Part shown: positions 1 to 13,379 of the stretch, piece after piece | Numbering within the stretch: the stretch's first letter is position 1 | Layout of the letters: every line of letters starts with the position of its first letter | Source: Dendrocalamus latiflorus | Lineage: Eukaryota > Streptophyta > Magnoliopsida > Poales > Poaceae | Direction of reading: 5' to 3' | Assembly (NCBI GenBank): GCA_017311315.1 | Contig: CM029627.1 | Location: forward strand, 54,523,027 to 54,587,026 | Length of the DNA: 64,000 nucleotides | Notes under the pieces: generated by a model | Told to the model about the DNA's origin: nothing | Seen by the model: the letters and a program-made list of their open reading frames with translations, nothing else | Database searches by the model: none | Program-made: the position numbers and the translations under genes

Positions 1-769
1 TAGTCGTTCCGGGGTTACTGAGGCAGTCTGGGGTTTTTTATTTTTCGTAGCACATTTGGCCGAAAGAGTGACCTATCGCTCACGATTTTCAGCTTTTCTA
101 GTCGTTCCGGGTTTACTGGGCCAGTCCAGGGATTTTATTTTTCGTAGCACATTTGGTCGAAAGAGTGACCTTATAGCTCACGATTTTCAGCTTTTCTAGT
201 CGTTCCGGGGTTACCGAGGCAGTCCGGGGATTTTTATTTTTCGCACCACATTTGGCCGAAAGAGTGACCTATAGCTCACGATTTTTAACTTTTCTAGTCG
301 TTCTGGGGTTACCGAGGCAGTCCGGGGATTTTTATTTTTCGTAGCACATTTGGCCGAAAGAGTGACCTATAGCTCACGATTTTTAGCTTTTCTAGTCGTT
401 CCGGGGTTACCGAGGCAGTCCAGGGATTTTTATTTTTTGGAGCACATTTGGCCGAAAGAGTGACCTATAGCTCACGATTTTCAGCTTTTCTTTCGTTGCG
501 GGGTTACCGAGGCAGTCTGGGGATTTTTATTTTTCGTAGCACATTTCGCCGAAAGAGTGACCTATAGCTCACGATTTTCAGCTTTTCTAGTCGTTCCGGG
601 GTTACCGAGACAGTCCGGGGATTTTTATTTTCGTAGCACATTTGGGCGAAAGAGTGACCTATAGCTCACGATTTTCAGCTTCTCTAGTCGTTTCGGGTTT
701 ACCGAACCAGTGAGGGGTTTTTTATTTTTCGAAGCACATTAGGCCCAAAGCGTGACCTATAGCTTACGA

Positions 770-805
770 TTTTCAGCTTCTCTAGTCGTTTCGTAGCACA
801 TTTGG
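770..805 (-). repeat. Truncated monomer junction in inverted block
   Basis: After CTTCTCTAGTCGTTTC the sequence jumps straight to GTAGCACATTTGGCC. The intervening roughly 50 bp, normally carrying the GGTTTACC segment and the T-rich tract, is missing. TCG is shared at the breakpoint, consistent with a microhomology deletion inside one unit. Confidence 0.8.
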
Positions 806-1529
806 CCGAAATAGTGACCTATAGCTCACGATTTTCAGCTTTTTTAGTCGTTCCGGGCTTACCGAGGCAGTCCGTGGATTTTTATTTTTCGTAGCACATT
901 TGGCCGAAAGAGTGACCTATAGCTACACGATTTTCAGCTTTTCTAGTCGTTCCGGGGTTACGGAGGCAGTCCGGGGATTTTTATTTTTCATAGCACATTT
1001 GGCCGAAAGAGTGACCTATAGCCCACGATTTTCAGCTTTTCTAGTCGTTCCGGGGTTACCGAGGCAGTCCGGGGAATTTTATTTTTCGTAGCACATTTGA
1101 CCGAAAGAGTGACCTATAGCTCACGATTTTCAGCTTTTCTAGTCGTTCCGGGGTTACCGAGGCAGTCCGGGGATTTTTATTTTTCGTAGCACATTTGGCC
1201 GAAAGGGTGAGTTATAGCTCACGATTTTCAGCTTTTCTAGTCGTTCCGGTGCTACTGAGGCAGTCCGTGGATTTTTATTTTTCGTAGCACATTTGGCCGA
1301 AAGAGTGACCTATAGCTACACGATTTTCAGCTTTTCTAGTCGTTCCGGGGTTACCGAGGCAGTCCGGGGATTTTTATTTTTCGTAGCACATTTGGCCGAA
1401 AAATTGACCTATAGCTCACGATTTTCAGCTTTTCTAGTCGTTCCGGGGTTTCCGAGGCAGTCCGGGGATTTTTATTTTCCGTAGCACATTTGGCCGAAAG
1501 AGTGACCTATAGCTCACGATTTTCAGCTT

Positions 1530-1815
1530 CTCTAGTCGTTTCGGGTTTACTGAACCAGTCAGGGGTTTTTTATTTTTCGAAGCACATTAGGCCCAAAGCG
1601 TTACCTATAGCTCACGATTTTCAGCTTCTCTAGTCGTTTCTGGTTTACCGAGGCAGTCCGGGGATTTGTATTTCTCGGAGCACATTTTGCCGAAAGCGTG
1701 GCCTACAGCTCATGATTTTTAGCTATTCTAGCCGTTCCAGGGTTACCGGACCAGTGCAGGGATTTTTATTTTTCAGAGCACATTTGGCCGAAAGCGTGAC
1801 CTATAGCTCACAATT
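1530..1815 (-). repeat. C-D-B three-monomer cassette in inverted block
   Basis: Read on the minus strand, this segment gives a type C unit (GTGCTCTGAAAAATAAAAAT then CCCTGCACTGGTCCGGTAACC), a type D unit (TTGCC-like 'GGCAAAATGTGCTCCGAGAA' then ATACAAATCC) and a type B unit (GCTTTGGGCCTAATGTGCTT then CGAAAAATAAAAAACCCC with the AGAGAAG ending). This is the same order as the cassettes in the forward part of the array. A further type B unit lies at about 700-770 next to a truncated monomer. Confidence 0.85.
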
Positions 1816-2184
1816 TTCAGCTTTTCTAGTCGTTGCGGGTTTACCGGGCCAGTTCGGGGATTTTTATTTTTTGTAGCACATTTGGCCGAAAGAGTGACCT
1901 ATAGCTCACGATTTTCAGCTTTTCTAGACGTTCCGGGGTTACCGAGGCAGTCCGTGGATTTTTATTTTTGGTAGCACATTTGGCCGAAAGAGTGACCTAT
2001 AGCTACACGATTTTCAGCTTTTCCAGTCGTTCCGGGGTTACCGAGGCAGTCCGGGGATTTTTATTTTTCGTAACACATTTGGCCGAAAGAGTGACCTATA
2101 GCTCACGATTTTCAGCTTTTCTAGTCGTTCCGGGGTTACCGAGGCAGTCCGGGGATTTTTATTTGTTGTAGCACATTTGCCCGA

Positions 2185-2210
2185 AAGAGTGACCTACAGC
2201 TTTTCTAGTC
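2185..2210 (-). repeat. 14-bp deletion within a monomer
   Basis: GACCTACAGCTTTTCTAG replaces the usual GACCTATAGCTCACGATT plus TTCAGCTTTTC. About 14 bp covering the half-palindrome GCTCAC and the GATTTT tract are lost. This is one of very few units in the window lacking the palindrome. Confidence 0.75.
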
Positions 2211-2588
2211 GTTCCGGGGTTACCGAGGCACTCCGGGGATTTTTTTTCGTAGCACATTTGGCCGAAAGGGTGACCTATAGCTCACGATTTTCAGCTTTTC
2301 TAGTCATTCCGGGGTTACCGAGGCACTCCGGGGATTTTTATTTTTCGTAGCACATTTGGCCGAAAGAGTGACCTATAGCTACATGATTTTCAGCTTTTCT
2401 AGTCGTTCCGGGGTTACCGATGCAGTCCGGGGATTTTTATTTTTCGTAGCACATTTGGCCGAAAGAGTGACCTATAGCTCACGATTTTCAGCTTTTCTAG
2501 TCGTTCCGGTGTTACCGAGGCAGTCCGGGGATTTTTACTTTTTGTAGCACATTTGACCGAAAGAGTGACCTATAGCTCACGATTTTAG

Positions 2589-2650
2589 CTTTTCTAGTCG
2601 TTCCGGGGTCTCCCGACTTCTCCGGTAACCTTTGAACGACTAGAAAAGCT
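2589..2650. other. Orientation switch (inversion junction)
   Basis: To the left the unit ends AGCTTTTCTAGTCGTTCCGG on the reverse strand. To the right, from about 2609-2612, CCCGACTTCTCCGGTAACC leads into GAACGACTAGAAAAGCTGAA on the forward strand. The two arms CTTTTCTAGTCGTTC and GAACGACTAGAAAAG form an inverted repeat around a spacer of about 30 bp, so the junction could fold into a hairpin. No foreign sequence is inserted. This is the only orientation change I see in 64 kb. Confidence 0.95.
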
Positions 2651-4400
2651 GAAGATCATGAGCTATAGGTTACTCTGTTGGCCAAATGTGATGCCAAAAA
2701 ATCCCCGGAGTCCTCCAGTAACCCCGGAACGACTAGAAAAGCTAAAAATCGTGAGCTATGGGTCTCCCTAATGGCCAAATGTGATGCGACAAAAATCTGC
2801 GGAATCTTCTGGAAACACCGGAACGTTTAGAAAAGTTAAAAATCGTTAACTATTGGGCACAATTCCGGGCAAATGTGCTCCAAAAAATAAAAATTCTCGG
2901 ACTGCTCTGGTAACCCCGGAACGACTAGAAAAGCTGAAATCGTGAGCTATAGGTCATGCTTTCGGTTAAATGTGCTCCAAAAAAATCCCTGGACAGGTCC
3001 GGTAAACCCGGAATGACTAGAAAAGCTGAAAATTGTGAGCTATAGGTTCCGCTTTCGGCCAAATGTGTTTCGAAAAATAAAAATCTCCGGACTGCGCCGG
3101 TAACCCAGGACGACTAGAAAAGCTGAAACCGTGAGCTATAGGTCACGCTTTCGGCTTAATCTACTCCTAGAAACAAAATTCCCCCGACTTCTCCGGTAAC
3201 CATTGAACGACTAGAAAAGCTGAAAATCATGAGCTATAGGTCACACTTTCGGCGAAATGTGACGCCAAAAAAAATCTTTAGAGTTCTGCAGTAACCCCGT
3301 AACGACTAGAAAAGCTAAAAAAAGTTAGCTATAGGTGACGCTTTCGTGCAAATGTGCTCCAAAAAATAAAAATCCCCGGACTGCTCCGGTAACCCCAAAA
3401 CGACAAGAAAAACTGAAATCGTGAGCTATACGTCACGCTTTCGGCCAAATGTGCTCTGAAAAATAAAAATCCCCGGAATGCTCCGGCAACCCTGGAACGA
3501 CTAGAAATGTTGAAAACCATTAGCTATAGATCACTCTTTCGGCCAAATGTGCTACGAAAAATCCCAAGACTTGCCCTACAACGACTAGAAAAGCTGAAAA
3601 TCGTGAGCTATAAGTCACGTTTTTGGCCAAATCTGTTCCAAAATATCAAAATACCCGGACTACTAGAAAAGCTAAAAATCGTGAGCTATAGATCACTCAT
3701 TCGGCCAAATGTGCTCCGAAAAATGAAAATCTCCAGACTCGCCCGGTAACCTTTGAACGACTAGAAAAGCTGAAAATCGTGAGCTATAGCTGACGTTTTT
3801 GGCCAAATCTGTTCCAAAATATGAAAATACTCGGACTCCTCTGGTAACCCAGGAATGAGTAGAAAAGCCAAAAATCGTGAGCTATAGATCACGCTTTCAA
3901 CCAAATCTGCCCCGAGAAAAAAATCGGCGAAATGCTCCGGTAACCCTGGCACGACTAGAAAATCTTAAAATCATGAGTTATAGGTCACGCTTTTGGCCAA
4001 ATATGCTTCAAAAAACAAAACATACCCGGACGGCTCTACTAACACCGAACGATTAGAAAAGCTGAAAATCGTGAGCTATAGGTACGCTTTCGGCAAATGT
4101 GCTGCGAAAAATAAAAATCCCCGGACTGGCCCGATAACCCTGCAACGACTAGAAAAGCTGAAAATCGTGAGGTATAGGTCACTCTTTCGGCCAAATGTGC
4201 TCCGAAAAATAAAAATCCCTGCACAGGTCCGGTAACCCCGGAACGACTAGAAAAGCTGAAAATCGTGAGCTATAGGCCACGCTTTCGGCCAAATGTGCTT
4301 CGAAAAAGAAAAATCCCCAGACTGGCCCGGTAAACCCGAAACGACTAGAGAAGCTGCAAATCGTCAGCTATAGGTCACATTTTCAGCCAAATGTGCTACA
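2609..4400 (+). repeat. Degenerate satellite zone beside the inversion
   Basis: Units here diverge far more than elsewhere, with many indels and truncations: GAAAAATCCCAAGACTTGCC near 3558, and CCCGGACTACTAGAAAAGC near 3653 where about 20 bp are lost. A private variant, AACCTTTGAACGAC or AACCATTGAACGAC, occurs near 2628, 3199 and 3749 and nowhere else that I saw. The segment starting at 2612 and that starting at 3183 look like diverged copies of each other (offset about 571 bp). No gene is visible. Confidence 0.9.
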
Positions 4401-7400
4401 AAAAATAAAAATCCCCGGACTGCCTCGGTAACCCCGGAACGACTAGAAAAGCTGAAAATCGTGAGCTATAGGCCACGCTTTCGGCAAAATGTGCTACAAA
4501 AAATAAAAATCCCCGGACTGCCCGATAAACACGGAACGACTAGAAAAGCTGAAAATCGTGAAATATAGGTCACGCTTTGGGCCTAATGTGCTTCGAAAAA
4601 TAAAAAAACCCCAGACTGGCCCAGTAAACCCGAAACGACAAGAGAAGCTGAAAATCGTGAGCTATAGGTCACACTTTCGGCAAAATGTGCAACGAAAAAT
4701 AAAAATCCCCGGACTGCCTCGGTAACCCCAGAACGATTAGAAAAATTGAAAATCGTGAGCTATAGGTCACTCTTTCGGCCAAATGTGCTACGAAAAATAA
4801 AAGTCCCCGGACTGGCCCAGAAAACCCGGAACGACTAGAAAAGCTGAAAATCGTGAGCTATAGGTCACGCTTTCGGCCAAATGTGCTTTAAAAAATAAAA
4901 ATCTCCGGACTGGCCCGGTAAACACGAAACGACTAGAGAAGCTGCAAATCGTCAACTTTAGGTCACATTTTCAGCCAAATGTGCTACGAAACATAAAAAT
5001 CCCCGGACTGCCTCGGAAACCCCGGAACGACTAGAAAAGCTGAAAATCGTGAGCTATAGGCTATGCTTTCGGCAAAATGTGCTACAAAAAATAAAAATCC
5101 CCGGACTGGCCCGGTAAACCCGGAACGACTAGAAAAGCTGAAAATCGTGAGATATAGGTCACGCTTTGGGCCTAATGTGCTTCGAAAAATAAAAAACCCC
5201 AGACTGGCCCAGTAAACCCGAAACGACTAGAGAAGCCGAAAATCGTGAGCTATAGGTCACACTTTCGGCAAAATGTGCTACGAAAAATAAAAATCCCCGG
5301 ACTGCCTCAGTAACCCCGGAACGACTAGAAAAGTTGAAAATCGTGAGGTATAGGTCACTCTTTCGGCCAAATATGCTACGAAAAATAAAAATCCCCGGAC
5401 TGGCCCAGAAAACCCGGAACGACTAGAAAAGCTGAAAAATCGTGAGCAATAGGTCACTCTTTCGGCCAAATGTGCTACGAAAAATAAAAATCCTCGGACT
5501 GCCTCAGTAACCCCGGAAGGACTAGAAAAGTTGAAAATCGTGAGCTATAGGTAACTCTTTCGGCCAAACGTGCTCCGAAAAATGAAAATCCCTATACAGG
5601 TCCGGTTACACCGGAATGACTAGAAAAGATGAAAATCACGAGCTATAGGCAACGCTTTCGGCAAAATGTGGTCCGAAAATTAAAAATCTCTGGACTGGCC
5701 TGATAAACCCGAAACGACTAGAGAAGCTAAAAATCGTGAGCTATAGGTCACTCTTTCGGCCAAATGTGCTATGAAAAATAAAAAACTCCTGACTGCTTTG
5801 GTAACCCCGGAACGACTAGAAAAGCTACAAAAACCTTAGCTATAGGTCAGTCTTTCGGCAAATGTGCTACGAAAATTAAAAATCCCCGGACTGGCTCGGC
5901 AACCGCAGAACGACTAGAAAAACTGAAAATTATAGGCGATAGGTCACTCTTTCGGCCAAATGTGCTACGAAAAATAAAAATCCCCGGACTGCCTCTGTAA
6001 CCCTGGAACGACTAGAAAAGCTGAAAAATCGTGAGCTATAGGTTACTCTTTTGGCCAAATGTGCTACGAAAAACAAAAATCCCCGGGCTGGCCCGGTAAA
6101 CCCGGAACGACTAGAAAAGCTGAAAATCGTCAGCTATATGTCACTCTTTCGGCGAATTGTGCTACGAAAAATAAAAATCCTCGGACTGCCTCGGTAACCC
6201 CGGAACAACTAGAAAAGCTGAAAATCGTGAGCGATAGGTCACTCTTTCGGCCAAGTGTGCTACCAAAAATAAAATTCCCCGGACTGCCTCAGTAACCCCG
6301 GAACGACTAGAAAATCTGAAAATCGTGAGCTATAGGTCACTCTTTCGGCCAAATGTGCTACGAAAAATATAAATCACCGAACTGGCCCGGTAAACCCGAA
6401 ACGATGATAAAAGCTGAAAATCTTGAGCTATAGGTCACGCTTTCAGCCAAATGTCCTCCGCAAAATAAAAATCCCTGCACTGGTCTGGTAACCTCGGAAC
6501 GACTAGAAAAACATAAAATCATGAGCTATAGGCCACGCTTTCGGGAAAATGTGCTCCGAAAAATAAAAATCCCGGACTGCCTGGGTAAACCAGAAACGAC
6601 TAGAGAAGTTGAAAATCGTGAGCAATAGGTCACGCTTTGGGTCTAACGTGCTTCGAAAAATAAAAAACCCAAACTGGCCCAGTAAACCCGAAACGACTAG
6701 AGAAGCCGAAAATCGTGAGCTATAGGTCACTCTTTCGGCCAAATGTGCTATGAAAAATAAAAATCCCCGGACTGGCCCAGTACACCCGGAATGACTAGGA
6801 AAGCTGAAAATCGTGAGCTATAGGAACGTTTTCGGCAAATGTGCTGCGAAAAATAAAAATCCCCGGACTGGCCCGATAACCCTGCAATGACTAGAAAAGC
6901 TGAAAATCATGAGCTATAGGTCACTCTTTCGGCCAAATGTGCTCGGAAAAAAAAAATCCCTACACAGGTCCGGTAACACCGGAACGACTGGAAAAGCTGA
7001 AAATCATGAGCTATAGGCCACGCTATCGGCAAAATGTGCTCCAAAAAAAAAAAATCCCCGGACTGGCCCGGTAAACCCGAAACGACTAGCGAAGTTGGAA
7101 ATCGTGAGCTGTAGGTCACTATTTCGGCCAAATGTGCTACAAAAAATAAAAATCCCCGGGCTACCTCGGTAACTCCAGAACGACTAGAAAAGCTGAAAAT
7201 CGTGAGCTATAGGTCACTCTTTCGCCCAAATGTGGTACGAAAAATAAAAATCACCTTACTACCTCGGTCACCCCGGAACGACTAGAAAAGCTGAAAATCG
7301 TGAGCTATAGGTAACTTTTTCGGCCAAATGTGCTACGAAAAATAAAAATCCCTGGACTGCCTCGGAAACTCCGGAACGATTAGAAAAGCTGAAAATCGTG

Positions 7401-8083
7401 AGCTATAAGATCACTCTTTCGGCGAAATATGCTCCGAAAAATAAAAATCCCCGGACTGCCTCGGTAAACCAGAAACGACTAGAGAAGCAGAAAATCGCGA
7501 GCTATAGGACACGCTTTCGGCCAAATGAGCTTCAAAAAAAAATCCCCGGACTGGCTCGGTAAACCCGAAACGACTAGAGAAGCTGAAAATCGTGTGCTAT
7601 AGGTCACTCTTTCGGCCAAATGTGCTTCGAAAAATAAAAATCCCCGGACTGCCTCGGTAATCCCGGAAAGACTAGAAAAGCTGAAAATCGTGAGGTATAG
7701 GTCACTCTTTCGGCGAAATGTGCCACGAAAAATAAAAATCCCCGGACAGCCTCGGTAACCCCGGAACGATTAGAAAGGCTGAAAATCGTGAGCTATAAGA
7801 TCACTCTTTCAGCGAAATGTGCTATGAAAAATAAAAATCCCCGGACTGGCCCAGTAAACCCGGAACGACTAGAAAAGCTGAAAATCGTGAGCTATAGGTC
7901 ACTCTTTCGGCAAAATGTGCTCCGAGAAATACAAATCCCCGAACTGCCTCGGTAAACTAGAAACGACTAGGGAAGCAGAAAATCGTGAGCTATAGGTCAC
8001 GCTTTGGGCCTAATGTGCTTCAAAAAATAAAAAAACCCCTGATTGGTTCGGTAAACCCGAAACGACTAGAGAAGCTGAAAATC

Positions 8084-8099
8084 GTGACCTATAGGTCAC
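8084..8099. repeat. Perfect 16-bp palindrome variant of the monomer dyad
   Basis: GTGACCTATAGGTCAC is its own reverse complement. The usual unit reads GTGAGCTATAGGTCAC, which has one mismatched pair. The same perfect form occurs at 42354-42369. Confidence 0.9.
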
Positions 8100-11000
8100 T
8101 CTTTCGGCAAAATGTGCTACGAAAACAAAAAATCCCCGGACTGCATCGGTAACCCCGGAACGACTAGAAAAGCTGAAAATCGTGAGCTATAAGGTCACTC
8201 TTTCGGCCAAATGTGCTACGAAAACAAAAAATCCCCAGACTGCCTCGGTAACCCCGGAACAACTAGAAAAGCTGAAAATCGTGAGCTATAGGTCACTCTT
8301 TCGGCCAAATGTGCTACGAAAAATAAAAATCCCTGGACTACCTCGGTAACCCCGGAACGACTAGAAAAGCTGAAAATCGTGAGATATAAGGTCACTCTTT
8401 CGGCCAAATGTGCTCCGAGAAATAAAAATCCCTGGAAAATGCCGGTAAACCCGAAACGACTAGAGAATCTGAAATTCGTGAGCTATAAGTCACTCTTTCG
8501 GCCAAATGTGCTACGAAAAATAAAAATCCCAGGACTACCTCGGTAACCCCGGAACGACTAGAAAAGCTGAAAATCGTGAGCGATTGGTCACTCTTTCGGC
8601 CAAATGTGCTACAAAAAATAAAAATCCCCGGACAGCCTCAGTAACCCCGGAACGACTAGAAAAGCTGGAAATCGTGAGCTATAGGTCACAATTTCGGCCA
8701 AATGTGCTCCGAAAAATAAAAATCCCCGGACTAGCCCGGTAAATCCGAAACGACTAGAGAAGCTGAAAATCGTGAGCTATAAGTCACTATTTCGTCCAAA
8801 TGTGCTACGAAAAACAAAAATCCCCTGACTGCCTCGGTAACCCCGGAACAACTAGAAAAGATGAAAATCGTGAGCTATAGGTCACTCTTTCGGCCAAATG
8901 TGCTACGAAAAATAAAAATCCCCGCACTGGCCCAGTAAACCCGGAACGACTAGAAAAGCTGAAAATCGTGAGCTATAGGTCAGTCTTTCGGCCAAATGTG
9001 CTACCAAAAATAAAAATCCCCGGACTGCCTCAGTAACCCCGGAACGACTAGAGAAGCTGAAAATCGTGAATTATAGGTCACTTTTTCGGCCAAATGGGCT
9101 GCAAAAAAAATAAAAATCCACGGACTGCCTCGGTAACCCCAGAACGACTAGAAAAGCTGAAAATCGTGAGCTATAGGTCACTTTATCGGCCAAATGTGCT
9201 ACAAAAAATAAAAATCCGCGAATGGTCCTGGTAAACCCGAAACGACTAGAAAAGCTGAAAATCGTGAGCTAATAGGTCACGCTTTCGTCCAAATGTGCTC
9301 CGAAAAATAAAAATCTCTACACTGGTCCTGTAACCTCGGAACGACTAGATAAGCTGAAAAATATTGAGCTATAGGCCACGTTTCGACAAAATGTGCTCCG
9401 AAAAATAAAAATCCCTGGACTGCCTCGGTAAACCAGAAACGACTAGAGAAGCTGAAAATCGTGAGCTATAGGTCACGCTTTGGGCCTAATGTGCTTCGAA
9501 AAATAAAAAACCCCGGACAGGTTTGGTTAATCCGAAACGACTAGAGAAGCTGCAAATCGTGAGCTATATGTCACTCTTTCGGCCAAATGTGCTACGAAAA
9601 ATAAAAATCACCGGACTGCCTCGGAAACCCCGGAACGACTAGAAAATATGAAAATCGTGTGCTATTGGTCACTCTTTCGGCCAAATGTGCTTTGAAAAAT
9701 AAAAATCCCCGGACTACCTCGGTAACCCCGGAAAGACTAGAAAAGCTGAAAATCGTGAGCTACAGGTCACTCTTTCGGCGAAATGTGCTACGAAAAATAA
9801 AAATCCCCGGACAGCCTCAGTAACCCCGGAACGATTAGAAAGGCTGAAAATCGTGAGCTATAGGATCACTCTATCAGCGAAATGTGCTACGAAAAATAAA
9901 AATCCCCGGACTGGCCCAGTAAACCCGGAACGACTAGAAAAGCTGAAAATCGTGAGCGATAGGTCACTCTTTCGGCCAAATGTGCTACGAAAAATAAAAA
10001 TCCCCGGACTGCCTCAGTAACCCCGGAACGACTAGAAAAGCTGAAAATCGTGAGCTATAGGTCAGTCTTTCGGCCAAATGTGCTACGAAAAATAGAAATT
10101 CCCGGACTGCCTCGGTAACCCCGGAACGACTAGAAAAGCTGAAAATCGTGAGCTATAGGCCACGCTTTCGGCAAAATATGCTCCAAAAAATATTAATTCT
10201 CGGACTGCCTCGGTAAACCAGAAACGATTAGAGAAGCTGAAAATCGTGAGCTATAGGTCACTCTTTTGGCCAAATGGGCTACGAAAAATAAAAATCTGTG
10301 GACTGCCTCGGTAACCCCGGAACGACTAGACAAGCTGAAAATCGTGAGCTATAGGTCACTCTTTCGGCCAAATGTACTACAAAAAATAAAAATCACCGAG
10401 CTGGCCCGGTAAACCCGAAAGGACTAGAAAAGCTGAAAATCGTGAGCTATAGGTCACTCTTTCGGCCAAATGTGCCACGAAAAATAAAAATCCCCGGACT
10501 GCCTCAGTAACCCCGGAACGACTAGAAAAGCTGAAAATCGTCAGCTATAGGCCACACTTTCGGCCAAATGTGCAACGAAAAATAAAAATCCACGAACTGC
10601 CTCAGTAACCCCGGAACGACTAGAAAAGCTGAAAATCGTGAGCTATAGGCCACGCTTTCGGCAAAATGTGCTACAAAAAATAAAAATCCCTGGATTGGCC
10701 CAGTAAACCCGGAACGACTAGAAAAGCTGAAAATCGTGAGCTATAGGTCACTCTATCGGCGAAATGTTCTACGAAAAATGAAAATCCCCGGACTGCCTCG
10801 GTAACCCTGGAACGACTAGAGAAGCTGAAAATCATGAGCTATAGGTCAGTCTTTCGACCAAATGTGCTATGAAAAATAAAAATCCCCGGACTGCCTCGGT
10901 AACCCCGGAACGACTAGACAAGCTGAAAATCGTGAGCTATAGGTCACTCTTTGGGCAAAATGTGCTCCGAAAAATAATAATTCTCGGACTGCCTCGGTAA

Positions 11001-11619
11001 ACCAGAACCGACTAGAGAAGCTGAAAATCGTGAGCTATATGTCACTCTTTCGGCCAAATGTGCTACGAAAAATAAAAATTCCCGGGCTGCCTCGATAACC
11101 CCGGAACGACTAGACAAGCTGAAAATCGTCAGCTATAGGCCACGCTTTCGGCCAAATGTGCTCCGAAAAATAAAAATCACCGGACTGCCTCGGTAAACCA
11201 GAAACGCCTAGACAAGCTGAAAATCGTGAGCTATTGGTCACTCTTTCGGCCAAATGTGCTCCAAAAAATAAAAATCCATGCACTGGTCCGGTAACCCCGG
11301 AACGACTAGAGAAGCTGAAAATCATGAGCATAGGTCACGCTTTCGGCAAATTGTGCTACGAAAAATAAAAATCCACGGACTACCTCGGTAACCCGGAACG
11401 ACTAGAAAAGCTGAAAATCGTGATCTATAGGTCACGCTTTGGGCCTAATGTGCTTCGAAAAATAAAAAACCCCAGACTGGTTTGGTAAACCTGAAACGAC
11501 TAGAGAAGCTGAAAATTGTGAGATATAGGTCACTCTTTCGGCCAAATGTGATACGAAAAATAAAAATCACCGGACTGCCTCGGTAACACCGGAACGACTA
11601 AAGAAGCTGAAAATCGTGA

Positions 11620-12690
11620 GCAATAGGTCAGTCTTTCGGCGAATTGTGCTACGAAAAATAAAAATCCTCGGACTGCCTCGGTAACCCCGGAACAACTAGA
11701 AAAGCTGAAAATCGTGAGCTATAGGTCACTCTTTCGGCCAAATGTGCTACGAAAAATAAAAATCCCCGGACTGCCTCGGTAACCCCGGAACGACTAGACA
11801 AGCTGAAAATCCTGAGCTATAGGTCACTCTTTCGGCCAAATGTGCATCGAAAAATAAAAATCACCGAGCTGGCTCGGTAACCACGGAACGACTAGTAAAG
11901 CTGAAAATCGTGAGCTATAGGTCAGTCTTTCGGCCAAATGTGCTACGAAAAATAGAAATTCCCGGACTGCCTCGGTAACCCCGGAACGACTAGAAAAGCT
12001 GAAAATCGTCAGCTATAGGCCACGCTTTCTGCAAAATGTGCTGCGAAAAATAAAAATTCTCGGACTGTCTCGGTAAACCAAAAAACGACTAGAGAAGCTG
12101 AAAATCGTGAGCTATAGGTCACGCTTTTGGCCAAATGTGCTTCGAAAAATAAAAAACCCCGGACTGGCCCGGTAAACCCGAAACGACTAGAAAAGCTGAA
12201 AATCGTGAGCTATAGGTCACGTTTTCGGCCAAATGTGCTCCGAAAAATAAAAATCCCCTGACTGCCTCGGTAAACCCGGAACGACTAGAAAAGCTGAAAA
12301 TCGTGAGCTATATGTCACTCTTTCGGCCAAATGTGCTTCAAAAAATAAAAATCCCCGGACTGGTCCGGTAAACCCGAAACGACTAGAGAAGCTGAAAATC
12401 GTGAGCGGTCACTCTTTCGGCCAAATGTGCTTCAAAAAATAAAAATCCCCGGACTGGTCCGGTAAACCCGAAACGGCTAGAGAAGCTGAAAATCGTGAGC
12501 AATAGGTCAGTCTTTCGGCCAAATGTGCTACGAAAAATAAAAATCCCCGGACTGCCTCGGTAACCCCGGAACGACTAGACAAGCTGAAAATCCTGAGCTA
12601 TAGGTCACTCTTTCGGCCAAATGTGCAACGAAAAATAAAAATCACCGAGCTGGCTCGGTAACCACGGAACGACTTGTAAAGCTGAAAATC
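11620..12690 (+). repeat. Diverged eight-monomer duplication (about 781 bp offset)
   Basis: The run containing AAGCTGAAAATCCTGAGC, then AATCACCGAGCTGGCTCGG and AACCACGGAACGACT occurs near 11.80-11.90 kb and again near 12.58-12.68 kb. Both copies share the rare CCTGAGC and GAGCTGGCTCGG variants. They differ at scattered bases (GTGCATCG versus GTGCAACG, CTAGTAAAG versus CTTGTAAAG), so this is an older higher-order event than those further right. Confidence 0.7.
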
Positions 12691-13379
12691 GTGAGCTATA
12701 GGTCAGTCTTTCGGCCAAATGTGCTACGAAAAATAAAAATTGCTGAACTGGCCCGGTAAACCCAAAACGACTAGAAAAGCTGAAAATCATGAGCTATAGG
12801 CCTCGCTTTCGGCAAAATATGCTCCGAGAAATACAAATCCCCGGACTGCCTCGGTAAACCAGAAACGACTAGAGAAGCTGAAAATCGTGAGCTATAGGTC
12901 ACGCTTTGGGCCTAATGTCCTACAAGAAATAAAAATCCCTGACCTGGCCCGGTAAACCCGAAACGACTAGAAAAGCTGAAAATTATGAGCTATAGGCCAC
13001 GCTTTCGGCAAAATGTGCTCCGAGAAATACAAATCCCCGGACTGCCTCGGTAAATCAGAAACGACTAGACAAGCTGAAAATCGTGAGGTATAGGTCACGC
13101 TTTGGGCCTAATGTGCTTCGAAAAATAAAAAACCCCAGACTGGTTCGGTAAACCCGAAACGACTAGAGAAGTTGAAAATCGTGAGCTATATGTCACTCTT
13201 TCGGCCAAATGTGCTTCCAAAAATAAAAATCCCCGGACTGGTCCAGTAAACCCGAAACGACTAGAGAAGCAGAAAATCGTGAGCGGTCACTCTTTCGGCC
13301 AAATGTGCTAAGAAAAATAAAAATCCCCGGACTGCTTCGGTAACCCCGGAACGACTAGAAAAGCTGAAAATCGTGAGCT

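Larger units (their letters stand above)
1..2608 (-). repeat. Inverted-orientation satellite block
   Basis: Here every monomer reads as the reverse complement of the rest of the window (for example CTTTTCTAGTCGTTCCGGGG and GTGACCTATAGCTCACGATT). About 27 units are present. Most are type A with moderate divergence. A 99-bp variant with an extra A (AGCTACACGA in place of AGCTCACGA) recurs at about 921, 1314, 2001 and, as ACATGA, 2377. This hints at a local four-monomer repeat of about 393 bp. The block runs off the left window edge, so its full size is unknown. Confidence 0.97.

Noticed and set aside
2609..4400. Decayed transposon or unrelated DNA at the inversion
   Set aside because: Despite strong divergence, every stretch still aligns to the monomer (GACTAGAAAAGC, GAGCTATAGG and CCAAATGTG recur). 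No terminal repeats or target-site duplications were seen.
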